Shown here piece after piece: positions 1 to 18,560 of a stretch of 47,692 bases of DNA. A program made the position numbers and the translations under genes. Position 1 is the stretch's first letter. Every line of letters starts with the position of its first letter. The stretch comes from DALYJJ01 sp031969915 (GTDB taxonomy: Bacteria; Acidobacteriota; Terriglobia; Bryobacterales; Bryobacteraceae): contig DALYJJ010000036.1 in NCBI GenBank assembly GCA_031969915.1, positions 1 through 47,692 on the forward strand, read 5' to 3'. The notes under the pieces are model-generated. The model saw only the letters and a program-made list of their open reading frames with translations. It did not search any database and was not told where the DNA came from.

Positions 1-363
1 GGCGCGGATGTAGTGGGCAAGCTCACCGAGGACAAGGAAGCCGGGCGGCTGACCGGTAAGGCGGAACTGACGCTGGACGTGCAATCGATCACCGTCAACG
101 GCAGAGTGGTCGCCATCGACACGCAGAGCATCACGCAGCAGAGCGGGTCGCGCACGCGGCAGACGGCAACGCGTACCGGCGGCGGCGCGGCGGTCGGCGC
201 AATCATCGGCGCCATCGCGGGCGGCGGCAAAGGGGCGGCGATCGGCGCGGCCGTCGGGGCGGGCGCCGGCGCGGGTTCGCAGATCCTCACCAAAGGGCCC
301 AAAGTGCGCATTCCCTCCGAGACCCGGTTGACCTTCACTCTGGCGCAGGCGCTCACCCTATGA
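1..363 (+). CDS. Glycine-zipper protein, 3' part (5' end outside window)
   Basis: The frame is already open at base 1, so the true start lies upstream; a GTG at 13 is only an internal candidate. About the first 45 visible residues are polar. They are followed by a Gly/Ala-rich stretch with GxxxG spacing (GGGAAVGAIIGAIAGGGKG and onward, roughly residues 57-88 counted from the GTG), which is the pattern of glycine-zipper (2TM or YMGG-like) segments of envelope proteins. The chain closes with a polar tail in which RIPSETRLTF is readable. Function is unknown; envelope association is inferred from the zipper. The stop TGA at 361-363 overlaps the ATG of the next gene (ATGA), so the two are probably co-translated. 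Confidence 0.7.
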   Translation, partial: GADVVGKLTEDKEAGRLTGKAELTLDVQSITVNGRVVAIDTQSITQQSGSRTRQTATRTGGGAAVGAIIGAIAGGGKGAAIGAAVGAGAGAGSQILTKGPKVRIPSETRLTFTLAQALTL

Positions 364-941
364 GAGCCGCCGGGATCGGAGTCGCCGTGGCTGCGGGCAT
401 AGCGCTCGCCGCTTCCGGCCGCGTCGTGGAGGGGAATCCGGCATCCATGGTTCGGGTCGTCGTGTATGAGGACTTGCAGTGTTCCGATTGCGCCGTGTTC
501 CGCAAGATGATGGACACTGCGCTCTTGCCCAAGTACGGCAAGGATGTTGCGTTCGAGCATCGCGACTTCCCGCTCGCCAAGCACGCCTGGGCGAAGCCGG
601 CGGCGATCGCGGCCCGGTTCTTCGACGAAGCCGGCCCGAAGGTGGGCGTCGAATGGCGGCGGGTGACCATGGCCCAGCACAAGGCGATTACCGCCGAGGC
701 CTTTGAGAAGCACCTGCGGGCCTTCGCAACCGAGTGGAAGATCGACGCGGCGAAGGCCGTGGCGGCGTTGGCCGACGGGCGCTTGGCGAAGCTGGTGGAA
801 GCGGACTTGGAGGAAGGCGTGGCGCGCGGCGTGGCGCGTACGCCGACGGTGTTCGTGGACGGCGAGCCGTTCGTGGAGCCGGCGGCCCCGGACGAAATCG
901 CGCGAGCGATCGAATCCGCCCTCGCCCGCACAAGAAAATAA
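360..941 (+). CDS. DsbA-like thioredoxin-fold protein
   Basis: A 193-residue protein with a hydrophobic N-terminus (residues 1-20) that could be a signal peptide or anchor. A thioredoxin-fold start follows (VRVVVYEDLQCSDC) with a CxxC pair at C41 and C44. The cis-proline motif TPTVFVDG is at 161-168 (P162), as in DsbA/thioredoxin_4 proteins. The helical insert between them is the size expected for a DsbA-type domain. It probably acts as a periplasmic thiol oxidoreductase or disulfide isomerase; the CSDC active-site sequence differs from the classical CPHC of DsbA, so the redox direction cannot be predicted. The ATG overlaps the preceding stop by four bases. The stop lies at the edge of the large palindrome at 940-1021. 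Confidence 0.85.
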   Translation: MRAAGIGVAVAAGIALAASGRVVEGNPASMVRVVVYEDLQCSDCAVFRKMMDTALLPKYGKDVAFEHRDFPLAKHAWAKPAAIAARFFDEAGPKVGVEWRRVTMAQHKAITAEAFEKHLRAFATEWKIDAAKAVAALADGRLAKLVEADLEEGVARGVARTPTVFVDGEPFVEPAAPDEIARAIESALARTRK

Positions 942-1021
942 AACCGGGGACGGACGAGACGTTCCCTGGGTTTTTCCCATAACCGGACAAACCCGGGAAC
1001 GTCTCGTCCGTCCCCGGTTTT
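940..1021. repeat. Long REP-like palindrome
   Basis: Two arms (about 940-974 and 988-1021) are reverse complements over more than 30 bases, broken only by one unpaired base near the loop (T967 in the left arm). The core of each arm reads GGGGACGGACGAGACGTT or its complement, and both outer edges are AAAACC/GGTTTT. It fills the whole gap between the DsbA-like gene and the SDR gene. The style (G-rich edge, perfect arms, intergenic) is that of REP/BIME elements mobilised by RAYT (IS200-like) transposases. The transcribed hairpin could also act as a terminator or protect mRNA ends. No transposase is present in the window, and no second copy was found by reading. Confidence 0.8.
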
Positions 1022-1034
1022 CCGGAGGATTGGG

Positions 1035-1769
1035 ATGCAGCAGGTGGCTGTGGTGACCGGGGCGAGCCGGGGAATCGGGCGCGCCGTCGCCGTGGAATTG
1101 GCACGGACGCATGCCGTGATCGGCACGTACCGCGGCCGGCGGGACGCCGCTGAAGCGTTACGGGCGGAAACCGGCGCCGAGATCTTTCAGTGCGACGTCG
1201 GCTCGCGCGAGGATCGCGCCGCGCTGCTTGCTTTCGCAAGGGAGAAGTTCGGCCGGCTCGACCTGCTCGTGAACAACGCCGGCATGGCGCCTCGTGAACG
1301 GCGGGATCTGCTCGAAGCCACCGAAGAGAGCTTCGACGAATTGATTGCCACCAACCTCAAAGGTCCACACTTTCTCACCCGCGACGCGGCAAAGTGGATG
1401 GTGGAGCAGGGCGGCGGCCGCGTCGTGTTCGTAACCTCGATCTCCTCCTACACAGCCTCCGTGAATCGGGGCGAATACTGCATTTCGAAGGCCGGCCTCA
1501 GCATGTCGGTGGCGCTCTTTGCAGCGCGGCTCGCGCAGGCCAACGTGAAGGTCTTCGAAGTCCGGCCAGGCATCATCCGCACGGACATGATCTCCGCGGT
1601 GGAGAGCGTGTACGAAGAGAGAATCGCCGGCGGGCTGCTGCCGCAACGGCGGATGGGGGAAGGCGCGGATATCGCAAAGGCCGTCCGCGCGGTGGCGGAC
1701 GGCCTTCTGGATTACTCCACCGGTCAGGTGATCAACGTCGACGGCGGTTTTCACTTGCGGACCTTGTAG
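1035..1769 (+). CDS. SDR family oxidoreductase (FabG-like)
   Basis: A 244-residue short-chain dehydrogenase/reductase of classical length. The dinucleotide-binding motif TGASRGIG is at 8-15, NNAG at 80-83, the catalytic Ser at S135, the YxxxK pair at Y148/K152, and the C-terminal signature GQVINVDGG is near the end. R33/R35 after the second strand (TYRGRR) suggests NADP(H) rather than NAD(H). Sequence type is closest to 3-oxoacyl-ACP reductase-like SDRs; the real substrate cannot be read from sequence. The ATG at 1035 has GGAGG at 1024-1028 as ribosome binding site, immediately after the palindrome. It converges on the 2-epimerase gene with a 22-base gap. Confidence 0.88.
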   Translation: MQQVAVVTGASRGIGRAVAVELARTHAVIGTYRGRRDAAEALRAETGAEIFQCDVGSREDRAALLAFAREKFGRLDLLVNNAGMAPRERRDLLEATEESFDELIATNLKGPHFLTRDAAKWMVEQGGGRVVFVTSISSYTASVNRGEYCISKAGLSMSVALFAARLAQANVKVFEVRPGIIRTDMISAVESVYEERIAGGLLPQRRMGEGADIAKAVRAVADGLLDYSTGQVINVDGGFHLRTL

Positions 1770-1791
1770 CCCGCCCCTCATCGCCTCCCGC

Positions 1792-2898
1792 TCATCGCCC
1801 CGCCAGCCGGCCCGCCAGGTACGCGGCGATCCGCTGGCTCGCGCAGCCGTCTCCGTACACGTGCCGCACGGTGCCGTTTCCTTTGCCCTGCCAGCCCTGC
1901 AGGCGCTCCTGAACCGTCCGGACAATCAGCTCCCGGTTCGTCCCCACCAGCGTCGCCGCTCCCACCGCCACCCCCTCCGGCCGTTCCGTCCGCTCGCGCA
2001 TCACCACCACCGGCTTGCCCAATGACGGCCCCTCTTCCTGAATGCCCCCCGAGTCGGTCAGCAGCAGATCCGAGCGGATCATCAGATCCACAAACGGCAC
2101 ATAGTCGAGAGGCTCCAGCAGTTCGACTTCACCGGTCCCCTCCAAAACCTCCCGCGCCGCTTGGCGCACCTGCGGATTGGGATGGACCGGAAACACCACG
2201 TGCGCCCCGCTTCGGGCCAGGTCGCGGATCGCCAGGCAGATCTCCCGCAGTCCCGCCCCGAAGCTCTCCCGCCGGTGCGCGGTCACCAGAATGGTCGGCC
2301 GGTCCGAGGGAATCCGCCCCCGAAATCCCTCCAGTTCCCCGCGCTCCAGCCGGCTCTTCACCTGCAGCACCGCGTCGATCCCGGTGTTGCCGGTCAGCAG
2401 GATCCGGTCCTCCGCGACCCCCTCCCCGCGCAGGTTCTCAACCGCCCCCGGCGTCGCGGCGAAGTGATAGGTGGCCAGCCGCCCCACCAGCACCCGGTTC
2501 ATCTCCTCCGGAAACGGCTCCCGGACCGTGCCCGTGCGCAATCCCGCCTCGACGTGGCCCACCGCCACGCCGCGATAAAAGCCCCCCAGCGCGCCGCACA
2601 GCGTGCTCGTCGTGTCGCCCTGCACCAGCACCGCGTCCGGAGCGTGCCGCTCGATCACCGCCTCCAGCCCCTCCAGAATCCGGCTCGTCGACCGGAACAG
2701 CGTCTGTCCCGGCGACATCACGTTCAGGTCGTCGTCGGGGACCACATCGAAGGCCCTGAGGATCTGGTCGAGCATCTCCCGATGCTGCGCCGTCACGCAC
2801 ACCCGCACCTCGAACTCCCCCGCCCCCCGCATCTGCCGGATCAGCGGGCACAACTTGATCGCCTCCGGCCTGGTCCCGAAGATGAACAGCACCCTCAT
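1792..2898 (-). CDS. wecB: UDP-N-acetylglucosamine 2-epimerase (non-hydrolysing)
   Basis: A 368-residue protein of the GT-B fold epimerase family that interconverts UDP-GlcNAc and UDP-ManNAc for surface polysaccharide synthesis in the cytoplasm. Family motifs are clear: GTRPEAIK at 8-15, a VQGDTTST segment, GHVEAGLRTG, TAHRRESFG, and the C-terminal nucleotide-binding block DSGGIQEEGPSLGKP followed by RTERPE. Length matches bacterial WecB (about 370). It is divergent from the GDP-mannose dehydratase gene (130-base shared upstream region), which also points to glycan precursor synthesis. Whether it serves enterobacterial-type antigen or another polymer is not evident; mnaA is an equivalent name. 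Confidence 0.93.
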   Translation of the reverse strand: MRVLFIFGTRPEAIKLCPLIRQMRGAGEFEVRVCVTAQHREMLDQILRAFDVVPDDDLNVMSPGQTLFRSTSRILEGLEAVIERHAPDAVLVQGDTTSTLCGALGGFYRGVAVGHVEAGLRTGTVREPFPEEMNRVLVGRLATYHFAATPGAVENLRGEGVAEDRILLTGNTGIDAVLQVKSRLERGELEGFRGRIPSDRPTILVTAHRRESFGAGLREICLAIRDLARSGAHVVFPVHPNPQVRQAAREVLEGTGEVELLEPLDYVPFVDLMIRSDLLLTDSGGIQEEGPSLGKPVVVMRERTERPEGVAVGAATLVGTNRELIVRTVQERLQGWQGKGNGTVRHVYGDGCASQRIAAYLAGRLAGR

Positions 2899-3028
2899 TG
2901 CTAGAAAGTGTAGCGCGGCGGGTAAACTCAGTCCGGGATCGCCCTGTATGTTATTCTGCTGGGGTTGATCGCGACCGCGCCGAACCGTTCATGTCGATGG
3001 ACACGGGCGGCGCAAAAGGCATTCCTCC

Positions 3029-4042
3029 TTGAGCGAAAAGAAAGCTCTCATCACCGGCATCACGGGCCAGGATGGCTCCTACCTCGCCGAGTTGCTCCTC
3101 TCCAAAGGCTACGAAGTGCACGGATTCGTTCGCCGCGTAGCCCTTCAGGACCCGACGCATCATCTCCATCGAATCCTCCACATCGAAGATCGCCTCCACC
3201 TTCACGCGGGCTCCCTCGAGAGCTTTCCCAGCGTGTTCCAGGTCTTCCAGCGCGTGCAGCCCGACGAGTGTTACCACCTCGCCGCCCAGAGCTTCGTCAG
3301 CTACTCCTTCGAAGACGAGTTCTCCACCATCAACACCAACATCAACGGAACGCACTACGTGCTTTCGGCCCTCAAGGAGGCGGCATCCCGATGCCGGTTC
3401 TACTTCGCCGGCTCCAGTGAGATGTTCGGCAAGGTCCGTGAGGTGCCGCAAACCGAAGCCACGCCCTTCCACCCCCGCTCCGCATACGGCATCAGTAAGG
3501 TGGCCGGCTTTGACCTCACGCGCAACTACCGCGAGGCCTACGGTATCCACGCCTCGGCCGGCATTCTGTTCAACCACGAGTCGCCGCGCCGCGGCTTCGA
3601 GTTCGTGACCCGCAAGATCACATCTGGTCTGGCGGCAATTCTTGCCGGCAGGTCGAAGGAGCTGCGCCTCGGAAATCTCGAGGCCCGCCGCGACTGGGGC
3701 CACGCCCGTGACTACGTGGACGCCATGTGGCGCATGCTCCAACAGAACGAGCCGGACGATTACGTCGTCGCCACCAACCATACCCACTCGGTCGGCGACT
3801 TCGTCCGTATTGCGTTCGATCTCGTTGGCCTTGATCCCGCCAAGTACGTCGTCAACGACCCCAACCTGTTCCGCCCCGCCGAGGTCAACCTCCTGATCGG
3901 GAACCCGGCGAAGGCGCAAGAGAAGCTCGGCTGGCGTCACACCGTCGAATTGCCGGAACTGGTGGCAGAGATGCTGGAAGCGGATTGCCGCCGCCTTGGC
4001 TTCGATCTCAGCGCCCGGCGCAACCTGACGGCGCCCAGGTAG
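3029..4042 (+). CDS. gmd: GDP-mannose 4,6-dehydratase
   Basis: An extended SDR that converts GDP-D-mannose to GDP-4-keto-6-deoxy-D-mannose, the first step towards GDP-fucose, GDP-rhamnose or GDP-perosamine. The Rossmann motif GITGQDG is at 10-16, followed by the SSE motif around 129-131 and catalytic Y153/K157 (YGISK). The diagnostic NHESPRRGFEFVTRKI follows. Its 337 residues fit the family (320-370). The only start giving the usual N-terminus (MSEKKALITG) is TTG at 3029. No clear Shine-Dalgarno precedes it, and the frame is open further upstream without an ATG. A 13-codon reading frame starting ATG at 2991 ends with a TGA that overlaps this TTG. Confidence 0.92.
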   Translation: MSEKKALITGITGQDGSYLAELLLSKGYEVHGFVRRVALQDPTHHLHRILHIEDRLHLHAGSLESFPSVFQVFQRVQPDECYHLAAQSFVSYSFEDEFSTINTNINGTHYVLSALKEAASRCRFYFAGSSEMFGKVREVPQTEATPFHPRSAYGISKVAGFDLTRNYREAYGIHASAGILFNHESPRRGFEFVTRKITSGLAAILAGRSKELRLGNLEARRDWGHARDYVDAMWRMLQQNEPDDYVVATNHTHSVGDFVRIAFDLVGLDPAKYVVNDPNLFRPAEVNLLIGNPAKAQEKLGWRHTVELPELVAEMLEADCRRLGFDLSARRNLTAPR

Positions 4043-4070
4043 ACGTCCTGCCTGCCAGGTGCTGTTTGGT

Positions 4071-4100
4071 TTGACGCAGGCGCCGGGCGTTCGCTATCCT
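4071..4100 (+). promoter_or_regulatory. Sigma70-type promoter for tRNA-Arg
   Basis: TTGACG (4071-4076) and TATCCT (4095-4100) are separated by 18 bases. The expected start point near 4107 is about 13 bases before the tRNA. Match to the -35/-10 consensus is good and position is sensible; not experimentally supported. Confidence 0.6.
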
Positions 4101-4119
4101 TGGTCTGTCCTCACGTTGC

Positions 4120-4196
4120 GCGCCCGTAGCTCAGCTGGATAGAGCGTCTGGCTACGAACCAGAAGGTCGGGTGTTCGAATCACTCCGGGCGCACCA
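4120..4196 (+). tRNA. tRNA-Arg (anticodon ACG)
   Basis: A 77-base cloverleaf. The acceptor stem GCGCCCG (4120-4126) pairs with CGGGCGC (4186-4192). A D-arm with AGCTCAGCTGGAT is present, and the anticodon stem TCTGG/CCAGA encloses the loop CTACGAA with anticodon ACG. The T-arm carries TTCGAAT, the discriminator base is A4193, and the CCA end is encoded (4194-4196). ACG is normally deaminated to ICG and reads CGU/CGC/CGA. No integrase or duplicated 3' end follows it, so there is no sign of an island. Confidence 0.95.
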
Positions 4197-4416
4197 TTCC
4201 CGATAACCGAGTTCGGCCACCCGATTGAGTTGGCGTCATCATGTCCGGCTGAGCACCATATTCCAAACGATCCATTCGGACATGAAGAACCGGGACGGCT
4301 TAACGCAGGTGCAGTGCAGCGCGGAAGACCGGTCCGGTGTAGTAGTGAAAAGCCATGGAACACTGCTAAGGATGACGGTGTGTGTACTTCTCGGTGAAGC
4401 GATGGGAGATCGAATA

Positions 4417-4446
4417 GGCAAGTCCGGCTGCCGCCGGACTATTGCC
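4417..4446. terminator. Hairpin in the tRNA/kinase intergenic region
   Basis: AGTCCGGC (4421-4428) and GCCGGACT (4433-4440) form a perfect 8-bp stem with a 4-base loop. The stem is extended by GGCA/TGCC after a 2-base bulge. It lies 32 bases beyond the stop of the minus-strand kinase gene and could terminate that transcript, but no T-run follows on either strand. The rest of the 281-base gap (4197-4477) shows no gene. Confidence 0.35.
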
Positions 4447-4477
4447 GGCCGCACCATCGCTCGACGCAAATCCCAGC

Positions 4478-7072
4478 TCACTTCTTCGCGCCAGCCTCAA
4501 CGCCATCGTCGGACCAGTTCAAAATCACGTTGAGCTGCCGTGGCGCGGCCCCTTCGGCTCGCAGGATCACCAGGAGGCGCTTACTATCCGGCGTCACGGC
4601 GTAGCTCTGGTAACGATCACTGACGTAAATCTTCGACCGGTCCAGCACCTTGCGAGGAGCGCCGAAGGAACCATCGGGGCGGAAAGCGGCGGCAACCAGC
4701 GCGTCCCCGGTGGCGTAGAACAGTTCCTTGCCGTCCGGCGACCACCAGGGAAGAAGTCCGCCTCCGGTGGAGACAGCCGTTCGGTTGCCACCGCCGGGAT
4801 AGGACTCCACATAGACCTCCCTCCGCCCGGAATCATCGGCGGTGTAAGCGACCCAAGCCCCATTGGGCGAAATGCGGCCGTCTCCTTCATTGAAGGGCGT
4901 TACTCGCAGAGGCTTTGCGTTGCCATCGGGTGAAAGGGTCCAGAGGTCCCGTCCGTTCTGCGGTTGCAGTTCACCGTAGAGGATCGTCCCGTCCGGTGAG
5001 ATTGAGTGCGGAAATTGATCGTACGGTTTCTTGAACAGCAGTTCCGCAGGGCGTGACAGGTCGGCTGGTTGCGAATAGATATCCCAATTGCCTCCCCGGT
5101 TCGAGCCGAACACGATTTGCTTGCCATCCCGGCTCCAGAGGGCGTGCGTATTGGACGCGAACCCGACGGTAAGCGGATTACGCGTGCCGCGCACCAGATC
5201 ATGAATCCAGAAATCCAAACCGTGGCGCACGACTGCCTTCGTTCCGTCGGGAGATAGCCTTAGCTCTCGGTAGGCGTCCTGATCGTCGGCGAGCGGCTCG
5301 ATGTTTCCTTCGCGGTCCGCCCACGCCAGCGAGGTCCGGGCGGGATTGCCGCGCACGTAAACAACGGTTCGCGTATCGGAGACATCGAGCCAGGGCGTGC
5401 TCTCGGTCTCCACGTGGTAGTAGACGTCTTTGAGAAGCGTACCTCCGACGGTGGCAGGAGCCGGGCGAGCGACGTCGACCGGAGCCGACCTCAACCCCGA
5501 GGCCTGATCGACGACCAGGAGCCGGCCCGAGTTGCCGCCCAGGCGCTGAAAGACGCCCTGCTCGAAGGAACGAGCAGGCAGGACCAGTTCCCACCGGCGC
5601 GAATCAAGCGAAAGGATGGATTGGCCTTGTCCCGGTCCTCCCCAAACCGTAAACAACACGCTCTTGGCTCCGGGTAGCACTTGAGGGAAAGTGTGGGCGT
5701 AACCTTTGGCGCCGGCGTCCGGGGTGGTGACTGCTTCGGGAGTGCCGCCGCCCGCCGGAATCCGCCACAGGCCCGAATTCAACGATGTGGTGTAGATGAT
5801 GAAGTCGTCATCGGTCCACGTCCCGCCAACCGGAAAGGCCGAGTCGGCCAGACGCACCGGAGTGCCGCCCGCAACCTCCGCCTTGAAGAGTTGCCGCTGG
5901 GCAAAGAACGCCACCCATTTCCCGTCCGGGGAGAAGAACGGCTGGGTGGCGCTGCTTGATCCAGCCACCACTCGATGCTCGAACGAATCCAGGTCGCGAA
6001 GATAGAGGAGAGGACTGCCGGACCCTTGCTGGACTGCGTAGGCGATGGTTTTCCCGTCGCGCGTGATGACGGGGCGGGTGCTGAACTCCTGCCCGGGAGG
6101 CAGCGCGATCGAGAAGCGAGCCGAGGTAGCCGGGACGCCAGCGGGTCGAAAGCGCAGCCAAAGAAACACGGCGGCCGCGAGCAGCAAGAGTCCGGCGGCG
6201 GCAAAAGCGAGTCTAGCCGGCGAACCGGAACGTGGCGGCGGCGCCGCCGTTTGCTGCGGAGACGCGGGTGCAACGGAGATCCACTCCAACTCGTCCTTCA
6301 GGTCGCGCGCGGACTGCCAACGCCGGTCCGGATCCTTCGCCAGACACTTCTTGAGCACACGGTCCAAGGCAGGAGGCGCGACATCCGCAATGGATGGCGC
6401 GGGGCGCTCCATGATGGCTGCAATCACGCTGGCCGCGGACGGGCCATCGAAGGCACGCTTGCCGGTCAGCATCTCGTAGAAGACCAGGCCGAAGGAAAAG
6501 ATATCGCTGCGGGTGTCGATTTCGCCGCCTCCGGCCTGCGCCTGCAACTGCTCGGGCGACATGTAGTACAGCGTCCCAACGATCTCGTTCTTGCCGGTGA
6601 GCGCCATACTGACGGTGCCTTCCGGTACCGCCTTCGCCGCCGCAACGGTCTTGGCCAATCCGAAATCGAGCAGCTTGATGCCGGCTTTGGTGACCAGGAT
6701 ATTGGCGGGCTTGAGATCGCGGTGGGCGATGCCCTTCTGATGGGCTGCGTCCAGGGCGGCGCAGATCTGCATGCCGTACTTCAGCGCCTGATCGAGGGGC
6801 AATGGCCCTTGCAAGGGTGCCCCGTCGACGTATTCCATGACCAGATAATCCGGTCCGACGTCATGGAGGGTGCAGATTTGCGGGTGATTGAGTGCAGCTA
6901 CGGCGCGGGCCTCGCGCTCGAAGCGCTCTGAGAACTGCCCGTTCGAGAATTTCAGGGCGACGGTCCGGTCGAGGCGCGTGTCCCGAGCTTTGTAGACCTC
7001 ACCCATACCGCCTGCGCCGACAGGCGCAACGATCTCGTACGGCCCGATGCGGGTTCCGGGAGTGAGCGGCAT
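4478..7072 (-). CDS. Membrane Ser/Thr protein kinase with extracytoplasmic beta-propeller
   Basis: 864 residues. A PknB-type kinase domain covers about 12-265: glycine loop GAGGMG 19-24, VALK lysine K41, catalytic HRDLKPAN 117-124 (D119), DFG 136-138 and SPEQ 172-175. All residues needed for activity are present. A Pro/Ala linker (268-286) leads to one transmembrane helix (about 287-307). The roughly 550-residue C-terminal part carries repeated WD40-like/TolB propeller blades such as SPDGKWVAF, SRDGKQIVFGSN, SPDGTILYGE and SPNGAWVAYT. This architecture is very common in Solibacter-type Acidobacteriota; the propeller is presumed to sense a ligand or partner outside the cell. The gene is divergent from the giant kinase gene with 92 bases between starts. 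Confidence 0.93.
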   Translation of the reverse strand: MPLTPGTRIGPYEIVAPVGAGGMGEVYKARDTRLDRTVALKFSNGQFSERFEREARAVAALNHPQICTLHDVGPDYLVMEYVDGAPLQGPLPLDQALKYGMQICAALDAAHQKGIAHRDLKPANILVTKAGIKLLDFGLAKTVAAAKAVPEGTVSMALTGKNEIVGTLYYMSPEQLQAQAGGGEIDTRSDIFSFGLVFYEMLTGKRAFDGPSAASVIAAIMERPAPSIADVAPPALDRVLKKCLAKDPDRRWQSARDLKDELEWISVAPASPQQTAAPPPRSGSPARLAFAAAGLLLLAAAVFLWLRFRPAGVPATSARFSIALPPGQEFSTRPVITRDGKTIAYAVQQGSGSPLLYLRDLDSFEHRVVAGSSSATQPFFSPDGKWVAFFAQRQLFKAEVAGGTPVRLADSAFPVGGTWTDDDFIIYTTSLNSGLWRIPAGGGTPEAVTTPDAGAKGYAHTFPQVLPGAKSVLFTVWGGPGQGQSILSLDSRRWELVLPARSFEQGVFQRLGGNSGRLLVVDQASGLRSAPVDVARPAPATVGGTLLKDVYYHVETESTPWLDVSDTRTVVYVRGNPARTSLAWADREGNIEPLADDQDAYRELRLSPDGTKAVVRHGLDFWIHDLVRGTRNPLTVGFASNTHALWSRDGKQIVFGSNRGGNWDIYSQPADLSRPAELLFKKPYDQFPHSISPDGTILYGELQPQNGRDLWTLSPDGNAKPLRVTPFNEGDGRISPNGAWVAYTADDSGRREVYVESYPGGGNRTAVSTGGGLLPWWSPDGKELFYATGDALVAAAFRPDGSFGAPRKVLDRSKIYVSDRYQSYAVTPDSKRLLVILRAEGAAPRQLNVILNWSDDGVEAGAKK

Positions 7073-7164
7073 GGGATGGGTTCCTCCGTTTTACCATGCG
7101 GCTCGCGGGAATCGGATCGTGCCTCTCGCGCCGGATCGAGTGGTCCTCTTAGAATGGGTGAACC

Positions 7165-17943
<10,779 letters not shown>

Positions 17944-17962
17944 TCCAAGCGGGCGGCGCACG

Positions 17963-18466
17963 TCACTTGCCCGCAAACTTCTCCACTGGGGCGGACATGC
18001 CCGTGATGATCTTCCAGGAGCCGTTGTCCTTCAGCCACGTGTGCGTGATGCGAGATTCCTCCGTTTGGGTCGTGCCCTCCTTGCCAATCCACTTGGCTGT
18101 CACTGAGTAGTGCACCACTACCGAGCCGTTCACGTGACGAACCGCCTCGCGCCGGAGCTGGTATTGCAGCGCATCCCCGGCGTCCTTGTGCCGCTGCAGC
18201 CAGGCGCCGACCTTGCTCTTGCCGACCGGAGCTGCTTCGGCACGGGGCCAACCCACGAAACGCTCGTGCCAAAGCGCGGAGTAGCTCGGCAAATTGTAGG
18301 ACTGCGCATACTTCCAGTACTTCTCCTCGAGTTGCCAGACCTCCTGCTCCGCCTGGGAGGCATCGCTTGATGCCTGTGCCCAGGCAGACGCCACCAGGGC
18401 AAGCATGCAAGAAGCAATGCGCCCGACTTTTTTCCGGTTCGTACTGAGCATCGGTGATCGTCGCAT
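17963..18466 (-). CDS. Secreted NTF2-like (DUF4440/SnoaL-type) protein
   Basis: Up to 167 residues. The N-terminus has a lysine-containing start and a hydrophobic core ending in SAWAQA, a plausible signal peptide. The mature part shows a cone-like NTF2 pattern: EQEVWQLEEKYWKYAQSYNLPSYSALWHERFVGW in pieces, then alternating strands and a final THTWLKDNGSWKIITGMSAP. This is typical of DUF4440/nuclear transport factor 2 family proteins; the ligand or activity is unknown. A second Met (start at 18451) would give MLSTNRKK and a more usual signal peptide. It converges on the giant kinase gene (19-base gap) and diverges from the phosphatase operon. Confidence 0.78.
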   Translation of the reverse strand: MRRSPMLSTNRKKVGRIASCMLALVASAWAQASSDASQAEQEVWQLEEKYWKYAQSYNLPSYSALWHERFVGWPRAEAAPVGKSKVGAWLQRHKDAGDALQYQLRREAVRHVNGSVVVHYSVTAKWIGKEGTTQTEESRITHTWLKDNGSWKIITGMSAPVEKFAGK

Positions 18467-18494
18467 TGTATACTTGCCCAGTATTCAAATCCAA
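18465..18494 (-). promoter_or_regulatory. Possible promoter for the NTF2-like gene
   Basis: On the minus strand TTGGAT (18489-18494) and TACAAT (18465-18470) are 18 bases apart. The box overlaps the first possible start codon and so would favour the start at 18451 with a very short leader. On the plus strand TATACT (18469-18474) could be a -10 box for the phosphatase operon, but no convincing -35 is visible. Weak evidence. Confidence 0.25.
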
Positions 18495-18560
18495 GTCGAA
18501 AACCGGATCGGTGTGCGCTGCCGTGGTGTCGTTCCGCGAGTGTCAACCGGCAGGAAGACC

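Noticed and set aside
4120..4477. tRNA-Arg as an integration site of a genomic island
   Set aside because: No integrase, no repeat of the tRNA 3' end was seen in the window, and downstream genes are kinase types normal for the phylum.
18405..18560. Upstream extension of the RsbU-like gene to 18405
   Set aside because: The extra 52 residues cover the coding start of the divergent NTF2-like gene and resemble no GAF or SpoIIE sequence.
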